Below, piece by piece: positions 1 to 7,492 of a stretch of DNA of 42,762 nucleotides; the first letter of the stretch is position 1, and every line of letters starts with the position of its first letter. The notes beneath the pieces were generated by a model. The model searched no databases and was not told where the DNA came from. It was given only the letters and a program-made list of their open reading frames with translations. This DNA is from an uncultured Pelosinus sp. (GTDB lineage Bacteria; Bacillota; Negativicutes; UMGS1260), in the NCBI GenBank assembly GCA_900550105.1, contig URQW01000019.1:1-42762 (forward strand). Direction: 5' to 3'. Both the position numbers and the translations under genes were made by a program.

Positions 1-288
1 GCCTTGATAGCGAAAGCCCAATAAGAGTAAAAGTAAAGTCTCTGCCGAAAATCCGCCCAAAAGTACTAGCCCTTCATAAACCTCACGCTTGACAGCCCGA
101 GAACCCAATTTGACTGTAGCAATAAATAAAGCGCCAATCATTCCCCAAAAGACACCCCGCCAAAGCCATTTTTTCATAACGGGACTTTTCTCTTGTCCAG
201 AGAGCGCTAAAAGCAATGCTAAAGGAATTGCAGCCATAACGACATTTTCTAAAACGGGAATTAGGCTTTGTAAAAGAGCCTGTAACAT
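1..288 (-). CDS. Membrane protein, FTR1-like (partial, cut by left edge)
   Basis: The minus-strand frame opens at ATG 288, preceded by AAAGGAG, and runs off the window after 96 codons. The visible part has three hydrophobic stretches (about residues 8-28, 41-58 and 72-90) separated by short basic loops. An R-E-x-x-E stretch (REVYE) recalls the iron-binding motif of FTR1 permeases. It follows the P19 gene by 69 nt on the same strand, so it is probably the third gene of the iron operon. In Campylobacter-type FTR1-P19 loci a membrane protein with further iron or redox domains occupies this place. Whether this is that family (DUF2318-like) or a second FTR1 paralogue cannot be decided because the C-terminus is missing. 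Confidence 0.6.
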   Translation of the reverse strand, partial: MLQALLQSLIPVLENVVMAAIPLALLLALSGQEKSPVMKKWLWRGVFWGMIGALFIATVKLGSRAVKREVYEGLVLLGGFSAETLLLLLLGFRYQG

Positions 289-357
289 GCCATTCTCCTT
301 TCATAACAGGTAAAAGTGGTGAAAAGGCCCGAGGCACAGGGCCCCGGACCGTATTTC

Positions 358-909
358 TTACCAGCTTCTCGGAACGTAGTCAAAGACCCAATGAAGCGTA
401 ATTGGTTTGTCCCAGAAATGTCCAGGAACGCCTGTTTCTTTATCAACATGGAGCATATAGTTTTGACGTTCAGGGCTATCGATTGTAAACGTTACATCAT
501 AAGTGCCAGCGCCAAGCATTTTTACATTGGCGCCGTAGTGAGGACCATCGCTGGCATTCATAGGCATTAAATTACCTTCGATAACCTGGTCTGTTCCCTG
601 TTTTTTCAATGTATAATGCACCGTTAAATAAGGAATCCATTCGCCAACGCCAAAACCGGTTTCATTCCCTTCAATTGCCGCAATATCTGTTTCTAAATGG
701 ATATCAGATTTATCCGGTGTAAGACCCATTCCAGCTGGCTCCATTGGCACTGGCTGGAAGTAAACAACAGCCACTTTCAATTTTGCTTCCGGTACTTCCT
801 GCTCTTCACCAATCGGATACTCCTGGAAGCCAGCAGCAAAGCATTGCGCAGCTGACATAGCCATAGCAAATAAAGCTAAAAAAGTCATTGATAAAAACCG
901 TTTTCTCAT
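358..909 (-). CDS. P19/Tp34-family periplasmic iron-binding protein
   Basis: This 183-aa precursor has a signal peptide (MRKR, then a hydrophobic core, with likely cleavage after about residue 25 at CFA/AGF). The mature part matches the P19/Tp34 family of periplasmic metal-binding proteins, with conserved stretches such as GFGVGEWIPYLTV, MPMNASDGPHYGANV and GHFWD. P19 delivers iron to the partner FTR1 permease in Campylobacter and related systems. The start is ATG 909, with GCAGGAGG 7 nt upstream; an upstream in-frame extension has no ribosome site. Its ATG overlaps the stop of the FTR1 gene (ATGA), so the two are translationally coupled. Family call firm; transport partner inferred from context. 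Confidence 0.9.
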   Translation of the reverse strand: MRKRFLSMTFLALFAMAMSAAQCFAAGFQEYPIGEEQEVPEAKLKVAVVYFQPVPMEPAGMGLTPDKSDIHLETDIAAIEGNETGFGVGEWIPYLTVHYTLKKQGTDQVIEGNLMPMNASDGPHYGANVKMLGAGTYDVTFTIDSPERQNYMLHVDKETGVPGHFWDKPITLHWVFDYVPRSW

Positions 910-2093
910 GATACGACCTCCTGCATTTTCTTTTTTTGGTAAATAAAACCGGCTGCAAGTAACAGTAAGAGAATGGCTTGTGGCAGCAAAGTTTCCCACG
1001 TAGGATATATTCCCAATAAATCAATCATGGGGAACCCATCAATCGGCGTTACACCAACAACGCCGCCTTCTTGCAGCTCTTTCATACCGCCTCCGGCAAA
1101 ACTAACTGCTAACAGACTCATAAAAATACTGGTTCCTTGAAAAAACGGCTTAAGCGGAATTTTCAAAGTACCATAACGAACCAAAGCAAAAATTACAGCT
1201 AAGGCCAAGCAGCCAGCGCCAAACCCAAACCAAATCATCTGCATATCATCCCCGGCTTCATTAAATAAAGCCTGATAAAACAAAACGACTTCGGCGCCCT
1301 CACGGTATACAGCTAAAAAAGAGGCCGCACCAAGGGCAAAGGCGCTTCTACTTGTAAGTGATTTTTGCACTTTGCCTTCAATATATTCTTTCCACTGTTT
1401 CTGGTCAGACTTTGATCCCATCCAATAGCTTACGGAAAGCAGCACAGCTACAGCAACAAGCATGGTTGCGCCTTCTAAAATCTCCTGATTAGCGCCGCTA
1501 GCCCCTACTAAAGAGTGGAAAGCAATTGCTGTCAGAAAACTAGCGACGATCGCAGCTCCCGAATAAGAGTAAACAATCTGGGTTTTATCACCATTACCGG
1601 ATTTAATAAGATAAGCTAAAATTGCACCAATCACTAAAATCGCTTCAACGCCTTCGCGAACCAGAATTAAAAAAGCTGGCCAAAAACTTTCCCAGGAACT
1701 TTGCTCTTTATTGCTGCCAGACATCTTCTTTACATCTTCGCGCATCATCGAAATCATTTCAGTAATTTCTTTTTTAATTTCGCTGGAAGGAGCTTGATTG
1801 GTCATTAATTTTTTAACAGTGCTAAATTTGTACTCCGTAAGACCAGCCCGCTTGCTCGAAACGGTAGAGCGAACAGCCATTTCCATGCCATCTTTCTCAT
1901 AGATCCCGTAGTATGTGTCATTGACGAGCTTTTTGGCCCCTGCTACATCGCCCGCTTCATACACGGCTAAGGATTGATTCATGGACTTTTCGATACGGGT
2001 AACCACATCATTCCATTTAGGCGCCGCAAACCCCATGCCTTGTAAAACTAACAACATCAGGCAAATAAAAACAGCCATAAATTTTTTTTGCAT
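906..2093 (-). CDS. FTR1-family high-affinity iron permease
   Basis: A 395-aa protein with a signal peptide (residues 1-23), a periplasmic helical region to about residue 135, then seven or so membrane segments. Two iron-binding motifs of the FTR1 family are intact: REGVE at 146-150 and REGAE at 264-268. FTR1 proteins move iron across the cytoplasmic membrane. I chose ATG 2093 because AGGAGGTGA lies 8 nt upstream; ATG 2114 in the same frame lies inside that ribosome site. The gene begins the P19 unit, and its leader carries a Fur box and a plausible promoter, so it can be expressed apart from tonB upstream. Confidence 0.92.
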   Translation of the reverse strand: MQKKFMAVFICLMLLVLQGMGFAAPKWNDVVTRIEKSMNQSLAVYEAGDVAGAKKLVNDTYYGIYEKDGMEMAVRSTVSSKRAGLTEYKFSTVKKLMTNQAPSSEIKKEITEMISMMREDVKKMSGSNKEQSSWESFWPAFLILVREGVEAILVIGAILAYLIKSGNGDKTQIVYSYSGAAIVASFLTAIAFHSLVGASGANQEILEGATMLVAVAVLLSVSYWMGSKSDQKQWKEYIEGKVQKSLTSRSAFALGAASFLAVYREGAEVVLFYQALFNEAGDDMQMIWFGFGAGCLALAVIFALVRYGTLKIPLKPFFQGTSIFMSLLAVSFAGGGMKELQEGGVVGVTPIDGFPMIDLLGIYPTWETLLPQAILLLLLAAGFIYQKKKMQEVVS

Positions 2094-2174
2094 CTCCTTC
2101 ACCTCCTCTCTCATCTTTCTTATGATTTTGATAGTGCTTAAAAATACAATTTTATTGCCAAGAAACAAGTTGCA

Positions 2175-2215
2175 AAGATATTGCATAACGCAATTAATAA
2201 CAATAATCATTCTCA
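2175..2215 (-). promoter_or_regulatory. Fur box and candidate promoter of the FTR1-P19 unit
   Basis: On the minus strand 2215-2201 reads TGAGAATGATTATTG, close to the 7-1-7 Fur consensus TGATAATnATTATCA. A weak promoter, TTGTTA (2203-2198) then 17 nt then TATCTT (2180-2175), overlaps it, so bound Fur would cover the -35 element. The site lies between tonB and the FTR1 gene. Fur binding is inferred from the match. Confidence 0.65.
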
Positions 2216-2232
2216 ATGTCTAACGAAAAAAT

Positions 2233-2895
2233 TTATGTTTCTGGCTTATTAGGAACTTGTTGCGACCTATCAAAAGAAATAATCAAAATGGTTGTACAAA
2301 CCATAGGATTCCCTTCATGATCTTTGGCTGGTTTAAACCGCCAAAGCTTGGCGGCAGCAATAGCCGCCCCATCAATTTCCTTGCGGCTCGAAGAACGAGA
2401 AACAATAATATTTCCCGGCAATCCTGTCTCAAGAATCTGTACACGTAAAACAACTTGCCCTTTAAAACCCTTGCCTGATTTAGGATCTGGATAGACGCGG
2501 GTAATTACTTCTGGTGGCGTTCCCATCGCTTTACTTTTCCCGGGCGCCGCCACGCCAACAGCATTGGCAGCAAGTACAGGCAGCGCCTTTTCCTTGATTG
2601 ACTCTTTACCTAATTCACTGACAAGAGTATCGACAACCTGTTCTTCTTGCTGATCTGCTGGTTCTGGCGGTATCTCTGGAGGTGTTTCCTGCGGCGCAGC
2701 CACCGTCTGAGGGACTGTAGCTGCGGTTTCTTCTTGCTCTGCTCCCATATCGATTATTTCCAAGGGAGTTTCTTCGTGAAGCGGCGGCGGAGCAGCAAAT
2801 AAAAAAGCCTCTAAGCATAAAAAACTGCCTAAAATAAGAGCATGAAACGTTAGGGATAAACACCAAGCTTTAGGCCAGCGAATCCTTCTTACCAT
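2233..2895 (-). CDS. tonB: TonB energy-transducing protein
   Basis: A 220-aa protein with the TonB layout: one N-terminal membrane anchor (about residues 10-33), a Pro/Glu-rich spacer (about 40-100) and a C-terminal TonB domain (about 128-215, including YPDPKSGKGFKGQVVLRVQI and the WRFKPA strand). It would link ExbB/ExbD proton-motive energy to outer-membrane receptors, which requires a diderm envelope. The ATG overlaps the exbD stop (TAATG), so the genes are coupled. No TonB-dependent receptor is encoded in this window, so its client must be elsewhere. Confidence 0.88.
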   Translation of the reverse strand: MVRRIRWPKAWCLSLTFHALILGSFLCLEAFLFAAPPPLHEETPLEIIDMGAEQEETAATVPQTVAAPQETPPEIPPEPADQQEEQVVDTLVSELGKESIKEKALPVLAANAVGVAAPGKSKAMGTPPEVITRVYPDPKSGKGFKGQVVLRVQILETGLPGNIIVSRSSSRKEIDGAAIAAAKLWRFKPAKDHEGNPMVCTTILIISFDRSQQVPNKPET

Positions 2896-3311
2896 TACCG
2901 AATACCCGCCTTTTGCTCTGTGGCAATTGAAATCCGTCGAGCTCCAGCGCCCTTCAGTTCATCTAAAACAGCCACAACTTTTTCATACTCCGCTTTTTTA
3001 TCGGCTCGCAATACAAAAATAGTTTCAGGTGTCGCAGCAAGTGCCACCTTTGTGCGATTTTGCAGCAGTGTAAGACTTAGAGGTTCTTGTTCAAACAAAA
3101 CAGACCCATCCGCCAAAACAGTAATTGCCGTACTTTGTGTACGATCCATACGGGCTGCTGCCGCCTGTGGCAGATTAATCGAGATCGTATGCTGCTGAAC
3201 CATATACAAAGTGCTCATCATAAAAAACACCAAGAGAAAAAAGATGATATCAATCATCGGAATAATCATTAGCTGCGGCTGCCCTTCTAGGCGCAAACTA
3301 CGCAATTTCAT
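2895..3311 (-). CDS. exbD: ExbD/TolR biopolymer transport protein
   Basis: A 138-aa protein with a short cytoplasmic start, one membrane helix (MIDIIFFLLVFFMMSTLYM; the Asp is the proton-carrying residue conserved in ExbD/TolR) and a periplasmic domain ending in a positively charged tail. It forms the motor with ExbB. I use ATG 3311, which follows a G-rich ribosome site; ATG 3338 is also in frame but would add nine residues overlapping exbB further. The start overlaps the end of exbB by 14 nt. Confidence 0.88.
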   Translation of the reverse strand: MKLRSLRLEGQPQLMIIPMIDIIFFLLVFFMMSTLYMVQQHTISINLPQAAAARMDRTQSTAITVLADGSVLFEQEPLSLTLLQNRTKVALAATPETIFVLRADKKAEYEKVVAVLDELKGAGARRISIATEQKAGIR

Positions 3312-3945
3312 GAAATTCCCCCCGCTCTGTTCTACCATGAGGCAAACGACTCATAACAAGGGCTACTGTTTGTTCTATATCAGTAACTAAGCTATCTAAC
3401 CTCTGAGAAAAATACGTGTAAATCATCAAAGCTAAAATGGCAATACAAAGACCACTGGCTGTAGCAACTAAAGCCTCGCCAACGCCACCAGTGATCGCTC
3501 CCGGTTCACCCTGGGCCACATTAAAAACACTAAAAGAATTAATCATACCAACAACAGTCCCCAAAAGCCCCATCAGCGGTGCTAAGGTAACAACAGTACT
3601 TACATAATTGAGCCGTTCGCGAAGTTTGGCCGCCATAAAAGTAGCGGCACTCTCCATAGCTTTTTCTGCATTTCTCCCCTGTTGAAACGCTTCAATCCCA
3701 GCTCCGGCAACGACCGCAACAACGTTGGAACCATTCTGGCAAAAAGTTTGCGCTTCACTAATCATTTTGCGTTGTAATAAGGGTTCTAATTTTTCTTTAA
3801 AGGTCGAAAAAGGGATCGAAGCCTGCCGATAATAGTAAAACCGCTCGATACCAACTGCAACAACAAAAAAGGAACTTAACAGCAGTGCATACATAACGGG
3901 ACCGCCCTTATGAAATAAAGCAATACTTTCCTGTAAAAAATCCAC
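3298..3945 (-). CDS. exbB: ExbB/TolQ/MotA-family proton channel protein
   Basis: This 215-aa protein has three membrane helices: near the N-terminus (about 15-33), and two in the second half (about 118-142 and 155-182) with the family's GLLGTVVGMINSF and glycine-rich VGEALVATASGL segments. It is the stator partner of ExbD that powers TonB. The start is GTG 3945, with AAGGAGG 9 nt upstream. It sits 25 nt downstream of apbE and overlaps exbD, within one transcription unit beginning at the FMN-binding gene. Confidence 0.9.
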   Translation of the reverse strand: MDFLQESIALFHKGGPVMYALLLSSFFVVAVGIERFYYYRQASIPFSTFKEKLEPLLQRKMISEAQTFCQNGSNVVAVVAGAGIEAFQQGRNAEKAMESAATFMAAKLRERLNYVSTVVTLAPLMGLLGTVVGMINSFSVFNVAQGEPGAITGGVGEALVATASGLCIAILALMIYTYFSQRLDSLVTDIEQTVALVMSRLPHGRTERGEFHEIA

Positions 3946-3970
3946 AATAAGATCCTCCTTCTTGCCTACT

Positions 3971-4975
3971 TTAAAAATCCATATGAGGAATCAAACCATC
4001 CGTGGCTACGGTCTTGCCTTCTTGTGTAATAAAAAAAGCCTCGACACCAGGGAAGTTTTCTAAGAAAACCAGACTTTTCTCGATTCCCAGCGCTAAAAAA
4101 GCGCAACTCGGTAGTTTCAGCTTTTGATCGGCTTGTCGATAAATAAGCGACACGCTTGCCAATCCACCGGGCTGCAACCCTGTAGTAGGATCAAAAATGT
4201 GACTGTAGCAGCTGCCTGCTTCTACAAAAAACCGCCGATAATCGCCCGAAGTTTCTACGGTGTCCCATTGATCTAGAGTAACCTCAGCAATCAGCTCGCC
4301 AGGCCGTCGCGGATGTTCAATCCCCACCCGCCATTGGCTTTGGTCTGGTTTAACGCCGCTAGTACAAATATCACCGCCGGCATTAATCAATCCAGCAGTT
4401 ACGCCAAAGTCAGGCAGTATACGGCAGGCTTCATACAAGGCATATTCCTTGGCCAAACCACCCAAATCAAGCATCATTCCCTTTTCTGACAAGAAAGCAG
4501 CGCCACTAGCAAGATGCAACTTGCGGTAATCAACCAACGCCCTGGCCTCCTGTAGTTGCGCTGCCGCCGGACGCCGACCCGTTTTATACCCAACTTGCCA
4601 CAAAGAACTAACAGGACCAATCGTAATATCAAAATTCCCCTCAAACAGCGCCGACAAATCTTTTCCCATTGTCAAAAGCTGAAACAACTCTTTGCTAATT
4701 GGTACAGGTTCATAACCAGCGGCTTGGCTGACTTCAGACACTTCACTCGTCGGATCAAAGCGGCTGCATAGCTTCTCGATTCGTTTAAACACAGCAAAAA
4801 CAGCTTCACTAGCTTCTTTGGCTCGCCCGCCATATAAAACAAGACTTATAATGGTGTCCATAAAGACTGCAGCGTCTTCATAAAAGTTCGGCGCTTCCAC
4901 GCGCGGGATAGCAGCAATCTTTGGCTGGCTCGTATCAAGAATAAAAGCAGCTTGATTAAACCGTATCGCTTCCAT
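3971..4975 (-). CDS. apbE: ApbE-family FAD:protein FMN transferase
   Basis: A 334-aa ApbE. The family signatures are present: the central MLDLGGLAKEYALYEA block, INAGGDICTSG, ETSGDYRRFF and the SHIFDPTTG magnesium/FAD-binding segment. ApbE attaches FMN through a phosphoester bond to a Thr of target proteins in the cell envelope. The obvious target is the FMN-binding protein encoded 4 nt upstream, which carries the acceptor motif. There is no clear lipoprotein or signal sequence at ATG 4975, so this copy may act in the cytoplasm or be exported another way. The ribosome site is AAAGGGG, somewhat distant. Confidence 0.9.
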   Translation of the reverse strand: MEAIRFNQAAFILDTSQPKIAAIPRVEAPNFYEDAAVFMDTIISLVLYGGRAKEASEAVFAVFKRIEKLCSRFDPTSEVSEVSQAAGYEPVPISKELFQLLTMGKDLSALFEGNFDITIGPVSSLWQVGYKTGRRPAAAQLQEARALVDYRKLHLASGAAFLSEKGMMLDLGGLAKEYALYEACRILPDFGVTAGLINAGGDICTSGVKPDQSQWRVGIEHPRRPGELIAEVTLDQWDTVETSGDYRRFFVEAGSCYSHIFDPTTGLQPGGLASVSLIYRQADQKLKLPSCAFLALGIEKSLVFLENFPGVEAFFITQEGKTVATDGLIPHMDF

Positions 4976-4979
4976 GACG

Positions 4980-5405
4980 TTATTCCCCTTTAACTTCCGC
5001 TTTGGACAGGGCATTTTGAGCCGCCGCTATAATTGTCTTACTACTCATGGTAGCGCCGCTTACACCGTCAATATCACTGGAATTAGCGGCAACCATAGAG
5101 CGAGCCACTTCCCTCATCACTTTCGCATCTACAGGCGACACAATTCCTTGATCCAAAGATCTTACATGGTGGATTTTACCAGACTCAACCATTACTTCTA
5201 CGGAGCGGGCCTCGCCTCGTTCCGTAACAGCTGAACCCTCATAAAGACCGTCGCGCCAATTTTGATGAGGTGGCTGAACTGCCGCGGCTTTCGCATTGCT
5301 GTAAAAAAGGACCCTGCCTAAAGGCAAAAAAGCAAAGAAAATTGCTGCCGTTGAACTAGCTGCCAGCACAATTTTAAACCAAGCTGCTCGCTTCATCGTA
5401 ACCAT
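4980..5405 (-). CDS. FMN-binding domain protein, membrane-anchored
   Basis: A 141-aa protein with an N-terminal membrane anchor (about residues 10-30) followed by an FMN_bind domain. The acceptor motif for covalent FMN, D-G-V-S-G-A-T-M-S-S, lies at about residues 113-122, and ApbE, the enzyme that modifies this motif, is the next gene. Such domains carry electrons in RnfG, NqrC and extracellular reductases. In this Fur-controlled setting it could reduce ferric iron on the outer face of the membrane; that is inference. ATG 5405 and ATG 5396 are both possible: GGAGG is 3 nt from the first and 12 nt from the second. Confidence 0.85.
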   Translation of the reverse strand: MVTMKRAAWFKIVLAASSTAAIFFAFLPLGRVLFYSNAKAAAVQPPHQNWRDGLYEGSAVTERGEARSVEVMVESGKIHHVRSLDQGIVSPVDAKVMREVARSMVAANSSDIDGVSGATMSSKTIIAAAQNALSKAEVKGE

Positions 5406-5444
5406 GCGCCTCCATCAATGTATAAAACCATCTTAAGTCGATAA

Positions 5445-5501
5445 CGATAATCAATATCATTTAACATGAACAAGTATAGATTCCATTTTATAACTTGTCA
5501 A
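5445..5501 (-). promoter_or_regulatory. Consensus promoter with Fur box over the start site
   Basis: On the minus strand TTGACA (5501-5496), 17 nt, TATACT (5478-5473) forms a near-perfect vegetative promoter. A Fur box at 5445-5459 (CGATAATCAATATCA on the plus strand) lies just downstream of the -10, where bound repressor would block initiation. It drives the FMN-binding/apbE/exbBD/tonB unit. Confidence 0.8.
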
Positions 5502-5548
5502 CCACTTATTTTAAAATAATGAAATTATTTCAATTTGCAAATGGAAAT

Positions 5549-5580
5549 AGCAGGGAAAATTCACAAGAATTCTCCCTGCC
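5549..5580 (-). terminator. Hairpin, likely terminator
   Basis: The arms GCAGGGA-AATTC and GAATT-TCCCTGC surround a short loop. Downstream on the minus strand the sequence is only moderately T-rich. It lies about 100 nt past the porin stop and upstream of the next promoter, so it probably ends the porin operon or a short transcript beginning at the Fur box near 5657. Confidence 0.5.
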
Positions 5581-5649
5581 ACTCCTTACACATCTGCAAT
5601 TTCGGTTACATAAGTTATATAATATTTTAAATCACATAATCCATGATTG

Positions 5650-5664
5650 TGATTATCATTATCA
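5650..5664. promoter_or_regulatory. Fur box 3' of the porin gene
   Basis: TGATTATCATTATCA differs from the consensus TGATAATnATTATCA at one defined position. It lies 18 nt beyond the porin stop codon and about 150 nt upstream of the promoter at 5473-5501. It may be a second, distal operator for that promoter or may control a short RNA. Confidence 0.65.
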
Positions 5665-5682
5665 CTATAGAGACAAAATAAA

Positions 5683-6636
5683 TTAGAAGCTATGCGTATA
5701 TGTCGCTTCCAGTTTTGTATTATTTACACCGGCATCAAGTGTCTTCTGATCTTTATAAACAACTTCCACGCCATCAACATCAGAGAACTTATAGGTCAGG
5801 CCATAGTATATTCCCTTATTATTATTATCAAAATCGCTTTGTCCACCCATGTCGCCATTTGCTTCTACGCGAAATGCTGTCACATAGGCGCCAAGCTGTC
5901 CATCAAAATCATAGTTCCAATTCGCTGCGTATGCTTTATTTTGTTCACTACGATTCGACTTTGTATATTCCATTGTCCAGCTGTGTTTTCCGGCTTTATA
6001 GGTCGTATCAACAGCCCAGTGATTTGTCGTATCACCGCCATCATAGTGATAACGGCCCAGCGTCAAACCATATGAAAAATCTTCTTCCGGCGAAAAGCCA
6101 GCTCTAACGGCATAAATTTTATTTTTTTCTGAAGTAACATTATCTTCTCTGGCCGCAAGAACAGAAAGATCTACCACGCCAGTTTTCCCAGTTACACTCA
6201 GTCCGTCAACAAATTGATGTTTCCCAATATTGGAATCAGAACGACTGTAAAGAAGCGCTGTTGTCCCGACGGTAGCATCTTGGCGGCCAAACCGATAGGT
6301 CAAATCATCTTGCTTATAACTGATGCCAAACTGATCAAAACCAACAACGGTCTTTTTCCCAGATTTGTAAGCGTCTGGGTTAAAATCGGCCAAAACCGGA
6401 TCAGTCGCATGCTGCGCGCCAATTCGACCAAACAAACTCCAACCATTGCCAAGATCGGCTTCCATTTTGACTTTGACAGTACTCATTACCCCCGAGTGAT
6501 CCGCCTCGCCATCCATCGTATCTTTTTCATATTTCAATGAAGCATCGCCGCTAAAATTCACTTCAGCTGCCAAAGCTGTCCCTACTCCCACTAATTGCAT
6601 TCCAACAACCATCATTAATGCGAATTTTTTAACCAT
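5683..6636 (-). CDS. Outer-membrane beta-barrel porin
   Basis: A 317-aa precursor with a signal peptide (MVKKFALMMVVGMQLVGVGT, cleavage near ALAA/EVNF). It is followed by many short amphipathic strands rich in Tyr, Gly and Asp, and ends in ...TYTHSF; the terminal Phe is the usual outer-membrane assembly signal. It has no S-layer-homology domain and no TonB box or plug, so it is a passive channel and not a TonB-dependent receptor. It closes the Fur-controlled unit that starts with the DUF3793 gene and follows the DUF2325 gene by about 30 nt. The substrate is unknown; co-regulation suggests a role under iron limitation. Confidence 0.85.
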   Translation of the reverse strand: MVKKFALMMVVGMQLVGVGTALAAEVNFSGDASLKYEKDTMDGEADHSGVMSTVKVKMEADLGNGWSLFGRIGAQHATDPVLADFNPDAYKSGKKTVVGFDQFGISYKQDDLTYRFGRQDATVGTTALLYSRSDSNIGKHQFVDGLSVTGKTGVVDLSVLAAREDNVTSEKNKIYAVRAGFSPEEDFSYGLTLGRYHYDGGDTTNHWAVDTTYKAGKHSWTMEYTKSNRSEQNKAYAANWNYDFDGQLGAYVTAFRVEANGDMGGQSDFDNNNKGIYYGLTYKFSDVDGVEVVYKDQKTLDAGVNNTKLEATYTHSF

Positions 6637-6667
6637 CTAAAAACTACTCCCCCTAAAAGAAACCCCA

Positions 6668-6966
6668 TTATTTTACGGCTGACAACAGCTTGCCAGCAGT
6701 CAATTTTTCTTCTACAGCACTCCAAGAACGCTTCGAAAAAACAAGCGGAATATCTTGCGACTTAGCCATATTTTTTACAGTCTCAGCAGTCCGGTGATTT
6801 ACGTAATCGGTCATAACCAGAACAAAAGCAGTCGACTTCGGTAGACTCACCTTATTCTTCGTTGCAGCTTTTCTGCCTGAAATATGAACAATTTCCGTAA
6901 CTCCGAGCGACTGCAACCGCTTTTCGATACTCCCCAAATAATCGGCGCCAACAACGACAATTGACA
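6668..6966 (-). CDS. DUF2325 family protein
   Basis: A 98-aa Rossmann-like small protein matching DUF2325, recognisable by the opening SIVVVGAD, the VHISGRK segment, VLVMTDYVNHRTA and PLVFSKRSWSA near the end. No biochemical function is established for the family to my knowledge. I place the start at ATG 6966 with GAGGTGG 6 nt upstream; GTG 6976 in frame is less well placed. It lies 37 nt after the flavodoxin gene and 30 nt before the porin gene, in the same Fur-controlled operon. Confidence 0.85.
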
Positions 6967-7003
6967 TAAAACCCACCTCACTTTCCTATCTGCTATTCTA
7001 AAA

Positions 7004-7438
7004 TCATGAAGAAGCTAACTGCTTGCCTAGTTCACGGCATTCTGCTAAACCTGTTTCATCAGGCGCATTTTGTATGGCTAGACCTTCTCTTAGCAGCGAA
7101 AACCCCATATCTGTCATACGATCGGCCCAATCGCGCAGCCATTGACCGTCACCCCAATCATAAGAGCCAAAAAGAGCGACTTTTTCTGCGGCCCCTTTCT
7201 CGCCAGAAAGCGATTCAATAAAAGGTTCCATCTCACTTTCTTCCAAAACTTCATTTCCCATAGCGGGACAGCCAAAAGCTAACAATTCCGCCTGTAAAAC
7301 AGCTTCTTTCGTCACATCAGCAACAGAAAGCACTGCCACTTCTCGTTCTGCTACTTCGCGTGCGCCAGCACCAATTGCCTCCGCCATTGCTTCCGTATTG
7401 CCTGTGCCACTCCAATATACAACAAGTACTTTTTTCAT
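7004..7438 (-). CDS. Flavodoxin
   Basis: A 144-aa short-chain flavodoxin. The FMN phosphate loop is W-S-G-T-G-N-T-E near residues 9-16, and later loops such as FGCPAMGNE and FGSYDWGDGQW supply the isoalloxazine contacts. Flavodoxin replaces ferredoxin as a low-potential carrier when iron is scarce, which agrees with its position behind a Fur operator. It is preceded 54 nt upstream by the DUF3793 gene; AAGAGGTTAGTAAG before the ATG gives a ribosome site. Confidence 0.92.
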   Translation of the reverse strand: MKKVLVVYWSGTGNTEAMAEAIGAGAREVAEREVAVLSVADVTKEAVLQAELLAFGCPAMGNEVLEESEMEPFIESLSGEKGAAEKVALFGSYDWGDGQWLRDWADRMTDMGFSLLREGLAIQNAPDETGLAECRELGKQLASS

Positions 7439-7492
7439 CTTACTAACCTCTTTTCTTAATTCTTTAGTATGTATTCAAAGATTTTTTTAAAA

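Noticed and set aside
5692..6107. Two overlapping plus-strand frames of 127 and 135 codons
   Set aside because: They lie wholly antisense to the porin gene, have no ribosome site, and their composition is that of a complementary strand.
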